Of a stretch of DNA of 17,281 nucleotides, positions 8,028 to 14,017 are shown piece by piece. Origin of the DNA: Cyanobacteria bacterium UBA11153 (GTDB taxonomy: Bacteria; Cyanobacteriota; Cyanobacteriia; Cyanobacteriales; Coleofasciculaceae); NCBI GenBank assembly GCA_003511885.1, contig DOIX01000022.1, positions 1-17,281 of the forward strand. The letters run 5' to 3'. Under the pieces are notes generated by a model. The model did not search any database and was not told the DNA's origin. It worked only from the letters and a program-made list of their open reading frames with translations. Position numbers and translations under genes: made by a program. The stretch's first letter is position 1. The number at the start of each line of letters is the position of its first letter.

Positions 8028-8375
8028 ATGGCTCGCTATACTTGTTCTTTTACAGTTGCAGTTTCTCTCGATCTCCTTCAAAAGATACTGATTGAGGTTT
8101 TACAGTCTTGTAATTTCGACATTATTTACGATACGGGAGACTACTTAATGGCGCGGGAGATACCCGGACAAGTTGCCTTTGCTAAACTGGTAACTGTGGA
8201 AGTATTGATCGACAAATCGATTGCCACTAGTGAGGGAATTCGGATGAATTTTGTGATCAAGAATGAAGAATTGCCCCTTCAGTTTGAAAATCACTGCCAT
8301 CACATGTTCAATCTGGTCCAAGATGCAATTGCCCAAAATCAGCATTGGCAGTTATTGGAAACCGTTCCCGGATAG
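8028..8375 (+). CDS. Small hypothetical protein, probably conserved in cyanobacteria
   Basis: A 115-residue soluble protein with no membrane segment or signal peptide. It looks like an alternating alpha/beta fold: an amphipathic strand ARYTCSFTVAVS, a helix LLQKILIEVLQSC, strands DIIYDTGDYLMARE and KLVTVEVLIDKS, and a C-terminal helix around HCHHMFNLVQDAIAQ. No known catalytic motif is recognised. A His-Cys-His-His cluster (HCHH) could bind a metal, but nothing else supports that. The balanced composition, even codon use and divergence from tmk argue for a real gene. No clear Shine-Dalgarno precedes the ATG. The stop codon lies in the loop of a hairpin (8367-8382). Function unknown. Confidence 0.7.
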   Translation: MARYTCSFTVAVSLDLLQKILIEVLQSCNFDIIYDTGDYLMAREIPGQVAFAKLVTVEVLIDKSIATSEGIRMNFVIKNEELPLQFENHCHHMFNLVQDAIAQNQHWQLLETVPG

Positions 8376-8406
8376 TTCCGGGCTTTGAGATTGAGGGGGC
8401 TTTTTA
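8367..8406 (+). terminator. Hairpin at the stop of the 115-residue gene, possible terminator
   Basis: Perfect stem CCCGGA/TCCGGG (8367-8372 and 8377-8382) with loop TAGT, which contains the stop codon. A CTTTTTAT run comes about 15 bases later. The distance makes it a poor intrinsic terminator, but its position fits a transcript end. Confidence 0.35.
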
Positions 8407-8497
8407 TGGGGGAAAACTCGCGCAATTGTCTGCTCTTCCCCATCAAATCAGGCAATTTCAACCAGTTAGACTTAATTGGGAGGCAGCTTTTTTCTGA

Positions 8498-8560
8498 CTT
8501 AACCTGGACCTGAGCCTACTATATGACGACTTTTGTCCAGGTTAAGCACATTTTGTCCAG
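8498..8560. repeat. 12-bp perfect inverted repeat plus 10-bp direct repeat between convergent genes
   Basis: CTTAACCTGGAC (8498-8509) is the exact reverse complement of GTCCAGGTTAAG (8535-8546), with a 25-base spacer. The decamer TTTTGTCCAG occurs at 8531-8540 and again at 8551-8560. The site lies between the 3' ends of the convergent 115-residue and FHA genes, so a two-way terminator or a small mobile-repeat remnant are both possible. Confidence 0.75.
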
Positions 8561-8578
8561 ATTTTGGCCTTCAGTTGC

Positions 8579-9028
8579 TTAACCCCATTCATCCAATTCG
8601 GCTGTAGGATCTCCTACCATCATATTGGGGCTAATTAAGGTGATGTCAAACTCATCGGGTGGCCCAGTTGGGACAGCATCTCGCTTGAGTACATAATATT
8701 TAGCACTCACCTGGGGACCGAAGATCACTTCGTCCTCATCTTCGAGATCGTGGGCTTGAGTCTTTTTACTGTTAATCAAGAGTCCATTTGCACTTGCCTT
8801 GCCCTTGAGATTGCCATCAACAATTCGATAGTAGAAACTACCGTCCTCGCGCTGTCGGCGCACTAGGGTGGCATGTCGGCGGGAGACAAACTGGGAACAG
8901 AGGCGAATATCCGAATCTGGATCTCTGCCGATGGAGTAGACAGCTTCTTTTAAGGGAAATTCTCTACGTCCCTGATCGTCTTCAATAATTAGCAAATGAT
9001 GGTGAACTGAATTTGATTTTGGAGGCAT
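8579..9028 (-). CDS. FHA-domain protein
   Basis: A 149-residue protein made almost entirely of one forkhead-associated domain (about 12-115), which binds phosphothreonine peptides. Hallmarks are visible: SIGRDPDSDI with Gly34-Arg35, the VSRRHA core with Ser49 and His52, and NG at 81-82. No kinase or second domain is attached. The tail (116-149) is acidic and carries DITLISP and PTAELDEWG, where threonines could be phosphorylated and bound by its own or another FHA domain; this is inference. It sits alone, convergent with the 8028 gene and downstream of the omega-RNA-like copy B on the same strand. No Shine-Dalgarno is evident. Confidence 0.88.
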   Translation of the reverse strand: MPPKSNSVHHHLLIIEDDQGRREFPLKEAVYSIGRDPDSDIRLCSQFVSRRHATLVRRQREDGSFYYRIVDGNLKGKASANGLLINSKKTQAHDLEDEDEVIFGPQVSAKYYVLKRDAVPTGPPDEFDITLISPNMMVGDPTAELDEWG

Positions 9029-9339
9029 CGAAAAACAGGGATTGGATGGAGTTGGTTGCTGAAAAATATTTTGGCTTTTTTCGGGAACCAGAACTAGCAG
9101 TGGTAAAATTATCGCACCAGTTTTCCCGATTGAGGTCGATAGCTACAATTTCCGACTAGATCTAGAGACAGGCGTTTCGCCTGTTCCCAGAATTTACACT
9201 GATAGGGATGCTCCCATAAAATTAATATATTATGTTGATTTACCCTACTCCTGATGACTCTTGATAATTAGAGTTCCCGATCCTTTTAACCCAGACATTG
9301 GCGGACATCAGAAATATTCTGAAGATAAATATACAATGT
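9029..9339. other. Upstream region of the FHA gene, with an ACAGGCG hairpin
   Basis: Non-coding stretch that must contain the FHA promoter on the minus strand unless it is read through from iscB. It holds a perfect 7-bp hairpin ACAGGCG-TTT-CGCCTGT (9168-9174 and 9178-9184), which looks like a dispersed cyanobacterial palindrome, and a weaker ACTCT/AGAGT hairpin (9257-9261 and 9270-9274). No ORF of interest is seen. Confidence 0.5.
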
Positions 9340-9502
9340 CACTAGACAGATGTTTAATCCTTGGATTCTAGTGCTGCACACTGGTTCAGGCATTTGTAGG
9401 TAGGAACTTTAACACTTGCTCTGAAGGGAGTTCTCTTAGAACTTAGGCTGGTCAGGTTTGAGCTTTATTCAAGCCCCCGCATTCTATGGGTGGGGTTCCT
9501 GA
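9340..9502 (-). ncRNA. Omega-RNA (HEARO)-like copy B, without its own nuclease gene
   Basis: This region aligns along its length with the sequence upstream of iscB (copy A). Shared plus-strand blocks come in the same order: TTCTAG, then GTAGGTAG or GGTAGG with CTTTAACACTTGC (about 9397-9419), then CTTAGGCTGG (9442-9451), an AGCTTTA block, and a C-rich/G-rich hairpin (CCCCCGC around 9475-9480 and TGGGGTT at 9490-9496). The internal loop differs (CTCTGAAGGGAG instead of CCGATAACGTAG), so it is a diverged copy, not a recent duplicate. It begins about 30 bp after the iscB stop on the same strand and could be cut from the iscB transcript. No iscB follows it; the next gene is FHA. By family precedent the guide would be the roughly 16 bases just above 9500. 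Confidence 0.6.
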
Positions 9503-9531
9503 CATATACTAGAGCAGCGTATCTGGGAACG

Positions 9532-10911
9532 TCAAGTTGACTCATCAGAATACCTCCGTCGCTGGAAACTCCGTGTATGCGAGACCGGAGAGGAAAGCGC
9601 GGCAGCGAATTTATTCGCCTCCAGTCTTGAAAATCCATAACCATAGCCATCCTTTTGATGAATTTGTTGGCAGTGTTTGTAACTGATTCCTTGAACCAGT
9701 CCGTTTGTTGTTGAAATATTGAAACTACCAGTAGATCGCACAGCAACTCTTCCTGTATAAGTTCCAATCTTTTTTCCAGAAGTAACAATTGCTTTGACAA
9801 TGTCACCCGTTTGAAAACCTTTCACAAACTTGAATTGAGTGACATAGCGTGAGGGGAATCCAAACTTATCAGTACGGCACATTTGCCTTGAGCCATGTCC
9901 TGTTGCCTTGATTAACAATGGTTGATTAGCTAATACCAAAAGTTCTGGGGTATCGCCTACACAAGCAGCATCAAAGAAATGAGTTTTAGATAGTTGTAAT
10001 CGAGTTCTGTTAAATTTGGTTAAGCCCCCTGAACCTGTGGCAACTTCTAGCCCCGTTTTTTTTAACCGATTAAATAATGACCAGCGAGTTGAATTAACTG
10101 CGGCTGCATCTTTTAACGGTTGTTTAGCTTGAGCTAAAACCTTTTTCAAGACATCAGGCTTTTTCTTGAGAAATTCTTCAATGTTTTTCGTTCCTTTCTT
10201 GATGTTGCAAGGTTCGCAAGCCAAACACAAATTAGAAACTCGGTTTGTACCGCCTTTGGCTTTAGGGTGGATATGCTCAATCTGTAATGGTATATTCTCA
10301 ATGCCACAGTAAGCGCATTTTCTCTCCCATTTGTTAAGTAGGTACTCGCGAACCTCGTAGCCTGCTAATCCACCCTGTTGGTATTCAATCCCTGATATTT
10401 CAGGATTGTCCATTTGCTGTAAATCAAACCTGACTAGCTCTTGAGCAACAACGTTAATCGGTCCTGACCTAGTTAACTTTTTAACCCAGGTTAGTGTTGT
10501 TTCAACCCGATGCTGAAGACTTGGCGCTAACCAACCGTTGAAACGGGTACGATTCAAAAATCGGGCTTGACGATAACGAGTATGTCGATTTCTGCGACCA
10601 CGACGCAATGAGTGCCTTGACTCTAGAGATGCTTTGATTGTTTGACCACGATGTGTTAGTTCTGCTACCCAAAGCAAATTGCAGCCAGAAAGTATTGCTA
10701 ATCCTGTGGTCTTAGAGCCAGGATCAATTTTCAAAGTTAATGGTTCCGGGATTTCAACCACCTCCTTATTTAAAATGATTGCGAACGGATACAATCTGAA
10801 AACTTTAGCCTTGCCAGCATTTAGTAACTTACGTGCTATTGATGGCTTGCAAGGTGTTAAAGGTTTCCGATTAGTATCAAGAACAAATGCGTAATTGGGT
10901 TGATTAGACAT
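9532..10911 (-). CDS. iscB: IscB, RNA-guided RuvC-HNH nuclease
   Basis: A 459-residue IscB, the omega-RNA-guided nuclease of IS200/IS605-like elements related to Cas9. In order: the PLMP domain, here PLTPCKPSIARKLL (17-30); RuvC-I with Asp63 in DPGSKTTGLA; an Arg-rich bridge helix RRGRRNRH (103-110, matching the RRXRR family); RuvC-II with Glu158 in QELVRFD; an HNH domain with CxxC 199/202, EHIHPKAKGG (His213), Asn227 and CxxC 232/235; RuvC-III HFFDAACVG (His311, Asp314); and a C-terminal region ending DGYGYGF (421-427). All catalytic residues are visible, so it should be active. ATG 10911 is chosen because the PLMP domain follows at once and AAGAAGAG precedes it; the frame opens at 10974. 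Residues after about 427 come from element-end DNA. HNH distinguishes it from TnpB and IsrB. Confidence 0.93.
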   Translation of the reverse strand: MSNQPNYAFVLDTNRKPLTPCKPSIARKLLNAGKAKVFRLYPFAIILNKEVVEIPEPLTLKIDPGSKTTGLAILSGCNLLWVAELTHRGQTIKASLESRHSLRRGRRNRHTRYRQARFLNRTRFNGWLAPSLQHRVETTLTWVKKLTRSGPINVVAQELVRFDLQQMDNPEISGIEYQQGGLAGYEVREYLLNKWERKCAYCGIENIPLQIEHIHPKAKGGTNRVSNLCLACEPCNIKKGTKNIEEFLKKKPDVLKKVLAQAKQPLKDAAAVNSTRWSLFNRLKKTGLEVATGSGGLTKFNRTRLQLSKTHFFDAACVGDTPELLVLANQPLLIKATGHGSRQMCRTDKFGFPSRYVTQFKFVKGFQTGDIVKAIVTSGKKIGTYTGRVAVRSTGSFNISTTNGLVQGISYKHCQQIHQKDGYGYGFSRLEANKFAAALSSPVSHTRSFQRRRYSDEST

Positions 10912-10959
10912 TGTTGTGTCTCTTCTTTTCAGTAACGTTAGCTTCGCCAATGTTATCGG

Positions 10960-11158
10960 TCGGTAACTATCCAAAAAGCACTGTTTCAGTGACCTTAAAA
11001 CTGTTTAACTTTTCGGTTCTAGAGCAGTGGACTAGCTACGCATCCACTGGTAGGTTCTTTAACACTTGCCGATAACGTAGTCAGTTAAGACTTAGGCTGG
11101 TAAGCACGGCTTTAGCTAATTTCTTGGCCAAAGCCCCGTGTCTTCAGACCGGGGTTGC
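10960..11158 (-). ncRNA. Omega-RNA (HEARO) upstream of iscB, copy A
   Basis: Position and structure fit the omega-RNA that guides IscB: it lies on the same strand between the element's left end and the nuclease gene. The 5' hairpin has arms CCCCG and CGGGG (11134-11138 and 11150-11154) that can be extended inward by GTCT/AGAC. A conserved core follows (CTTAGGCTGG 11091-11100, TTTAACACTTGC 11058-11069 on the plus strand), then a perfect 7-bp hairpin CAGTGGA/TCCACTG (11025-11031 and 11043-11049). CCGATAAC at 11069-11076 can pair with GTTATCGG at 10952-10959, a possible long-range stem or pseudoknot. The guide is expected immediately 5', within the ATPase codons above about 11158. The 3' boundary is uncertain. 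Confidence 0.75.
10973..10991 (-). terminator. Terminator-like hairpin between omega-RNA and iscB
   Basis: On the minus strand CACTG-AAA-CAGTG is followed by CTTTTT (stem arms 10979-10983 and 10987-10991, T-run 10973-10977). It could end the omega-RNA or attenuate iscB expression so that RNA exceeds mRNA. The stem is only 5 bp, so it may instead be part of the omega-RNA fold. Confidence 0.4.
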
Positions 11159-13646
11159 TTACCTGATAGCGGAGGAGGAGGGAACTGGTGACAACACTAA
11201 CCGAACTAAAAGCCATTAATCCTCCAGCGGTAGCAGGATTGAGAACCATTCCAAATCCGGGTAAAAGGACACCCGCTGCTATGGGAATTCCTACAATATT
11301 GTAGCCTAATGCCCAGAATAGATTATGTTGGATCTTGTTAAAAGTGGCACGGGCTAGTTTAATGGACTCCACAACATCAAGCAAGGAAATATGATGTTTG
11401 CTGTGGGGAGAGTTTGTCTCCCGGATGGCACGACTTTGAGCAACTAGATGGGATCTGAAGCGGCGCGTTAGGATAATATCTGCTGTTTCTACGGCAATAT
11501 CAGTCCCGCCGTCCATGGAAATCCCGACATCGGCTTGGGCTAAGGCGGGACTATCATTGATGCCATCCCCAACCATGGCGACTAAGTATCCTTGAGATTG
11601 TAACTTGGCGATCGCAGCGGCTTTCCCTTCTGGACTAACGGATGCGATCGCATCTTCTGGGTTAATCCCAATTTCTGTGGCGACGGCATGGGCTACTTCT
11701 TCCCGATCCCCGCTCAAGATCATCACTCGTAATCCTAAGTTTCTCAGTCTTTCTACAGTTGCTTTAGCGTCAGGTCTTATTTTGTCTTTTACGGCAATTA
11801 TCCCGGCTAAAACCCCATCTAGAGCCACGTAGACGACTGTTTTACCCTCTCTGGCTAGCCTCTCACCTTCAGCTTGAGCTGTATCATCGATTTTGATACC
11901 TTTTCGATCCAACCAGTTGGGATTGCCAACTAATACTTGTTGATTTTCGACGATCGCGGATATTCCTAATCCTGGTTGGGTATAAAAATCAACAGCCGCT
12001 AATGGCGGTAATCCTTCCTGACGGGCTGCTTGACAAATTGCGATCGCGAGCGGATGAGAAGTACCGCTTTCTGCGGCTGCTGCTAGTTGCAATAGTTTTG
12101 AGGAATCAGTTTTGAGGTTTAATTTAACCGATTCTCTATTCTCCATTCTCGACTCTCCACTCCCCACTCCCCATTCCCCAACTAACAAACAATCTGTTAC
12201 AGTTGGTTCGCCGCTAGTGAGAGTGCCTGTCTTATCAAAAACGATGGTATTAATTTGATGGACTCGTTCTAAAATATCGCCACCTTTGATTAATAAACCT
12301 CGCCTAGCCCCCAGACTGATACCGACTAAAATGGCTGTGGGTGTTGCCAAACCCAAAGCGCAGGGACAAGCAATGACTAAAACGGCGATCGCTAATTTTA
12401 AACTCAGTAATAAGGGAGAAGTGGCATGAGCCATATTATGACCCATATTGTCAGCCATAGGTGACAATATTTCAGGCCAAATTCTCGTCCCTACTAAATC
12501 CCAAAATAAAAAGGTGAGAATCGCGATCGCTAATACCCCTGATGTAAAGTATCCTGCTATGGTATCGGCTAGCTGTTGAATTGGTGCTTTGCGGGTTTGG
12601 GCTGCTTCTACTAGGGCGGCAATCTGAGCTATGGTAGTCTGTTCTCCAGTGCGAGTAGCCACAATTGCGATCGCGCCTGATTGATTTAAAGTACCCGCGC
12701 TAACTGTATCTCCCGGTTGTTTAAATACGGGTATGGCTTCTCCGGTTAACATCGACTCATCTACTGAAGATTTTCCGGATACTACTTCCCCATCTACGGG
12801 AATTTTTTCTCCCGGCAAAACCCGCAACCATTCTCCTACCCGCACTTGTTCGACAGGAATTTCAATTCCTAAGTCTGTGGTGGTTGATTTGCCAATTAAA
12901 CGGGCAATTTTTGGTTTGAGTGCCAATAAGGATTCAAAGGCAGCGGAGGCTTTTCTTCTCGCTCGTTGTTCTAAGGTTCTTCCTAAGAGGATAAAGCCTA
13001 ATAACATCACTGGTTCGTCAAAGAAACACTCCCATCCTATTTGAGGAAATACTAAAGCAATCGAACTGGTAATATAGGCGATCGACGTACCCAGTCCGAT
13101 CGAAGTATTCATGTTAGGGGATCGATGTCTGAAGCTGCGCCAACCATCTATAATTATAGGCCACCCTGGTCCAATTATTGCCGCAGTTGCTAATCCCCAA
13201 TGAAACCAAATATTACTTAATATCGGTAATTTATGAATATCTAACCAATGACCAATATGTCCTATTGTCGATAAAGTAACTAAAATTCCCGCAATAACTA
13301 ATTGCCGCATTTGTCTTTGGGCTTCTCGTTGGTGTCGCTGGGCTAGAGTTAAAGTATCTTGGTGAGTAGAGGCAAGCTCGGATTGAGGAAGACGGGGTTG
13401 AGCAGGAAATCCTGTAGATGTTAATTTTTCGGCTATTAGTATGGGATCGACTGTACCAGATTCACACTCTACCACAGCCACCTCAGTCACGAGATTGACA
13501 CAAGCAGACATAACGCCGGGATAATTGGTTAATTGTCTTTCTACCACCCTGACGCAACCTGCACATTTCATCCCTGTGACATCGAGAGTAATGGTTTCTG
13601 AGGCAATGGATTCTCTTGTTTTTGGTATATCGAGGGACACTTGCAT
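11112..13646 (-). CDS. Copper-transporting P-type ATPase (P1B-1, CopA/PacS type)
   Basis: ATP-driven Cu(I) pump of 844 residues. One N-terminal HMA domain has GMKCAGC (Cys28, Cys31). Then come TGE (301-303), the metal-site CPC (427-429), the phosphorylation motif DKTGTLT with Asp471, HP at 531-532, GDGINDSP (693-700), YN (782-783) and MAFSS (811-815); CPC, YN and MxxSS together define Cu(I) pumps. The loop before the CPC helix is Met/His-rich ([13 protein letters not shown], 397-409). Two in-frame insertions stand out: a 7 x 7 bp repeat in the nucleotide-binding domain (about 490-506) and about 25 residues (729-753) between the normally close ADIIL and LLDVVESI. About 14 terminal residues (831-844) are encoded by the omega-RNA/IS end. 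Import or export, and plasma or thylakoid membrane, cannot be told. Confidence 0.93.
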   Translation of the reverse strand: MQVSLDIPKTRESIASETITLDVTGMKCAGCVRVVERQLTNYPGVMSACVNLVTEVAVVECESGTVDPILIAEKLTSTGFPAQPRLPQSELASTHQDTLTLAQRHQREAQRQMRQLVIAGILVTLSTIGHIGHWLDIHKLPILSNIWFHWGLATAAIIGPGWPIIIDGWRSFRHRSPNMNTSIGLGTSIAYITSSIALVFPQIGWECFFDEPVMLLGFILLGRTLEQRARRKASAAFESLLALKPKIARLIGKSTTTDLGIEIPVEQVRVGEWLRVLPGEKIPVDGEVVSGKSSVDESMLTGEAIPVFKQPGDTVSAGTLNQSGAIAIVATRTGEQTTIAQIAALVEAAQTRKAPIQQLADTIAGYFTSGVLAIAILTFLFWDLVGTRIWPEILSPMADNMGHNMAHATSPLLLSLKLAIAVLVIACPCALGLATPTAILVGISLGARRGLLIKGGDILERVHQINTIVFDKTGTLTSGEPTVTDCLLVGEWGVGSGESRMENRESVKLNLKTDSSKLLQLAAAAESGTSHPLAIAICQAARQEGLPPLAAVDFYTQPGLGISAIVENQQVLVGNPNWLDRKGIKIDDTAQAEGERLAREGKTVVYVALDGVLAGIIAVKDKIRPDAKATVERLRNLGLRVMILSGDREEVAHAVATEIGINPEDAIASVSPEGKAAAIAKLQSQGYLVAMVGDGINDSPALAQADVGISMDGGTDIAVETADIILTRRFRSHLVAQSRAIRETNSPHSKHHISLLDVVESIKLARATFNKIQHNLFWALGYNIVGIPIAAGVLLPGFGMVLNPATAGGLMAFSSVSVVTSSLLLRYQVSNPGLKTRGFGQEIS
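11386..11462. repeat. In-frame palindrome-bearing insertion in the ATPase gene
   Basis: About 75 bp with no counterpart in the usual copper ATPase sequence between ADIIL and LLDVVE. It contains a perfect hairpin GGGAGA-GTTTG-TCTCCC (11406-11411 and 11417-11422). The reading frame is kept and encodes a basic segment including [16 protein letters not shown]. It behaves like a small palindromic mobile repeat that settled inside a coding region, comparable in principle to the in-frame palindromic elements of Rickettsia. Confidence 0.6.
12131..12179. repeat. Heptanucleotide tract, 7 x 7 bp, inside the ATPase gene
   Basis: Seven exact 7-bp units (ATTCTCT, ATTCTCC, ATTCTCG, ACTCTCC, ACTCCCC twice, ATTCCCC) within the coding sequence. 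The minus strand encodes [16 protein letters not shown] (about 491-506). The tract is 49 bp and the frame stays open, so either extra bases were gained or the surrounding sequence adjusted. Confidence 0.92.
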
Positions 13647-14017
13647 ATAAGATTTTGAAATTGACTGGGATACCTTAACTGACTAAACTTCTTTTTCCGA
13701 TGTTATGCGACCTCCTGGGCAATTAGGAGGGAATCCTTTACTTTTCTTAATCCTTTGGTCAAGAAACGGGGTTTCAGAACTTCTGTTATAGCAATCGCCA
13801 CATCGGCTAGAGGAGACATAACGCGATCGATAGAGGCTTAAACCCTTGCTATGTAAAGGGTTTGATTCTTCTCAAATAATTGTCAACTGTAAAATACTAT
13901 ACATGAAGTACAGAAAATAAATCGGGTTTCTCTAATCAAGATGGTTTGGCAATCTTTGGAAATTTTCGGCTTAATTTTGTCATGTTAAACTAGAAGATAG
14001 TTATTTCTCAATATTAT
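13647..14017. promoter_or_regulatory. Divergent intergenic region between the copper ATPase and the Uma2 gene
   Basis: These 371 bases separate divergent starts and should hold both promoters. Near the ATPase is a perfect inverted repeat CCTCCT/AGGAGG (13711-13716 and 13725-13730), about 65-85 bp before its ATG, which could be an operator or leader hairpin; no known copper-regulator box is recognised. The AAACCCTTG dispersed hairpin lies at 13840-13863. Before the Uma2 gene, TTGTCA (13977-13982) and TTATTT (14001-14006) are spaced 18 bp and form a weak promoter candidate. No small ORF is convincing here. Confidence 0.4.
13840..13863. repeat. AAACCCTTG hairpin repeat, copy 2
   Basis: Perfect arms AAACCCTT (13840-13847) and AAGGGTTT (13856-13863). 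The arms and the following sequence (GATTCTTCTCAAATAA, then GTCAACTGT) resemble the tail of the copy at 6032-6070, so similarity extends beyond the palindrome. A third partial copy, AAACCCTTGATTT, ends the window at 17269-17281. Confidence 0.75.

Larger units (their letters stand above)
9564..11158 (-). mobile_element. IscB-carrying IS200/IS605-like element lacking TnpA
   Basis: The proposed element runs from the omega-RNA 5' hairpin (about 11158, left end) through iscB to a hairpin-bearing right end. Right-end structure on the plus strand includes CTCCG/CGGAG (9569-9573 and 9586-9590) and GCGAA-TTTA-TTCGC (9605-9609 and 9614-9618), the subterminal hairpins expected for this superfamily. There is no Y1 transposase gene, so movement would need TnpA in trans. 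Ends are approximate. The left end overlaps the 3' end of the ATPase gene. No HIP1 octamer is seen inside, unlike much of the flanking DNA. Confidence 0.6.

Noticed and set aside
7845..8081. 79-residue N-terminal extension of thymidylate kinase to a TTG start
   Set aside because: The extension has no kinase similarity, overlaps the divergent gene at 8028, and the ATG at 7844 places the P-loop at the usual position.
8879..8892. 12-base match GGGAGACAAACT shared by the FHA gene and the ATPase palindromic insertion
   Set aside because: In the FHA gene it encodes part of the conserved FVSRRH core and lacks the second palindrome arm, so chance is the simpler explanation.
9288..9298. CATTGGCG shared between the FHA upstream region and the iscB leader
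   Set aside because: It is only an 8-mer, in opposite orientation relative to the omega-RNA copies, with no extension on either side.
9465..9806. Minus-strand 113-codon frame overlapping the iscB 3' end
   Set aside because: It is out of frame with iscB, covers the element end and the omega-RNA copy B hairpin, and shows no domain or family pattern.
9532..10911. TnpB, intron-encoded HNH endonuclease or Cas9 as identity
   Set aside because: A PLMP-like N-terminus, a split RuvC with HNH inserted and a length near 460 residues fit IscB; TnpB and IsrB lack HNH, Cas9 is much longer, and no intron structure is seen.
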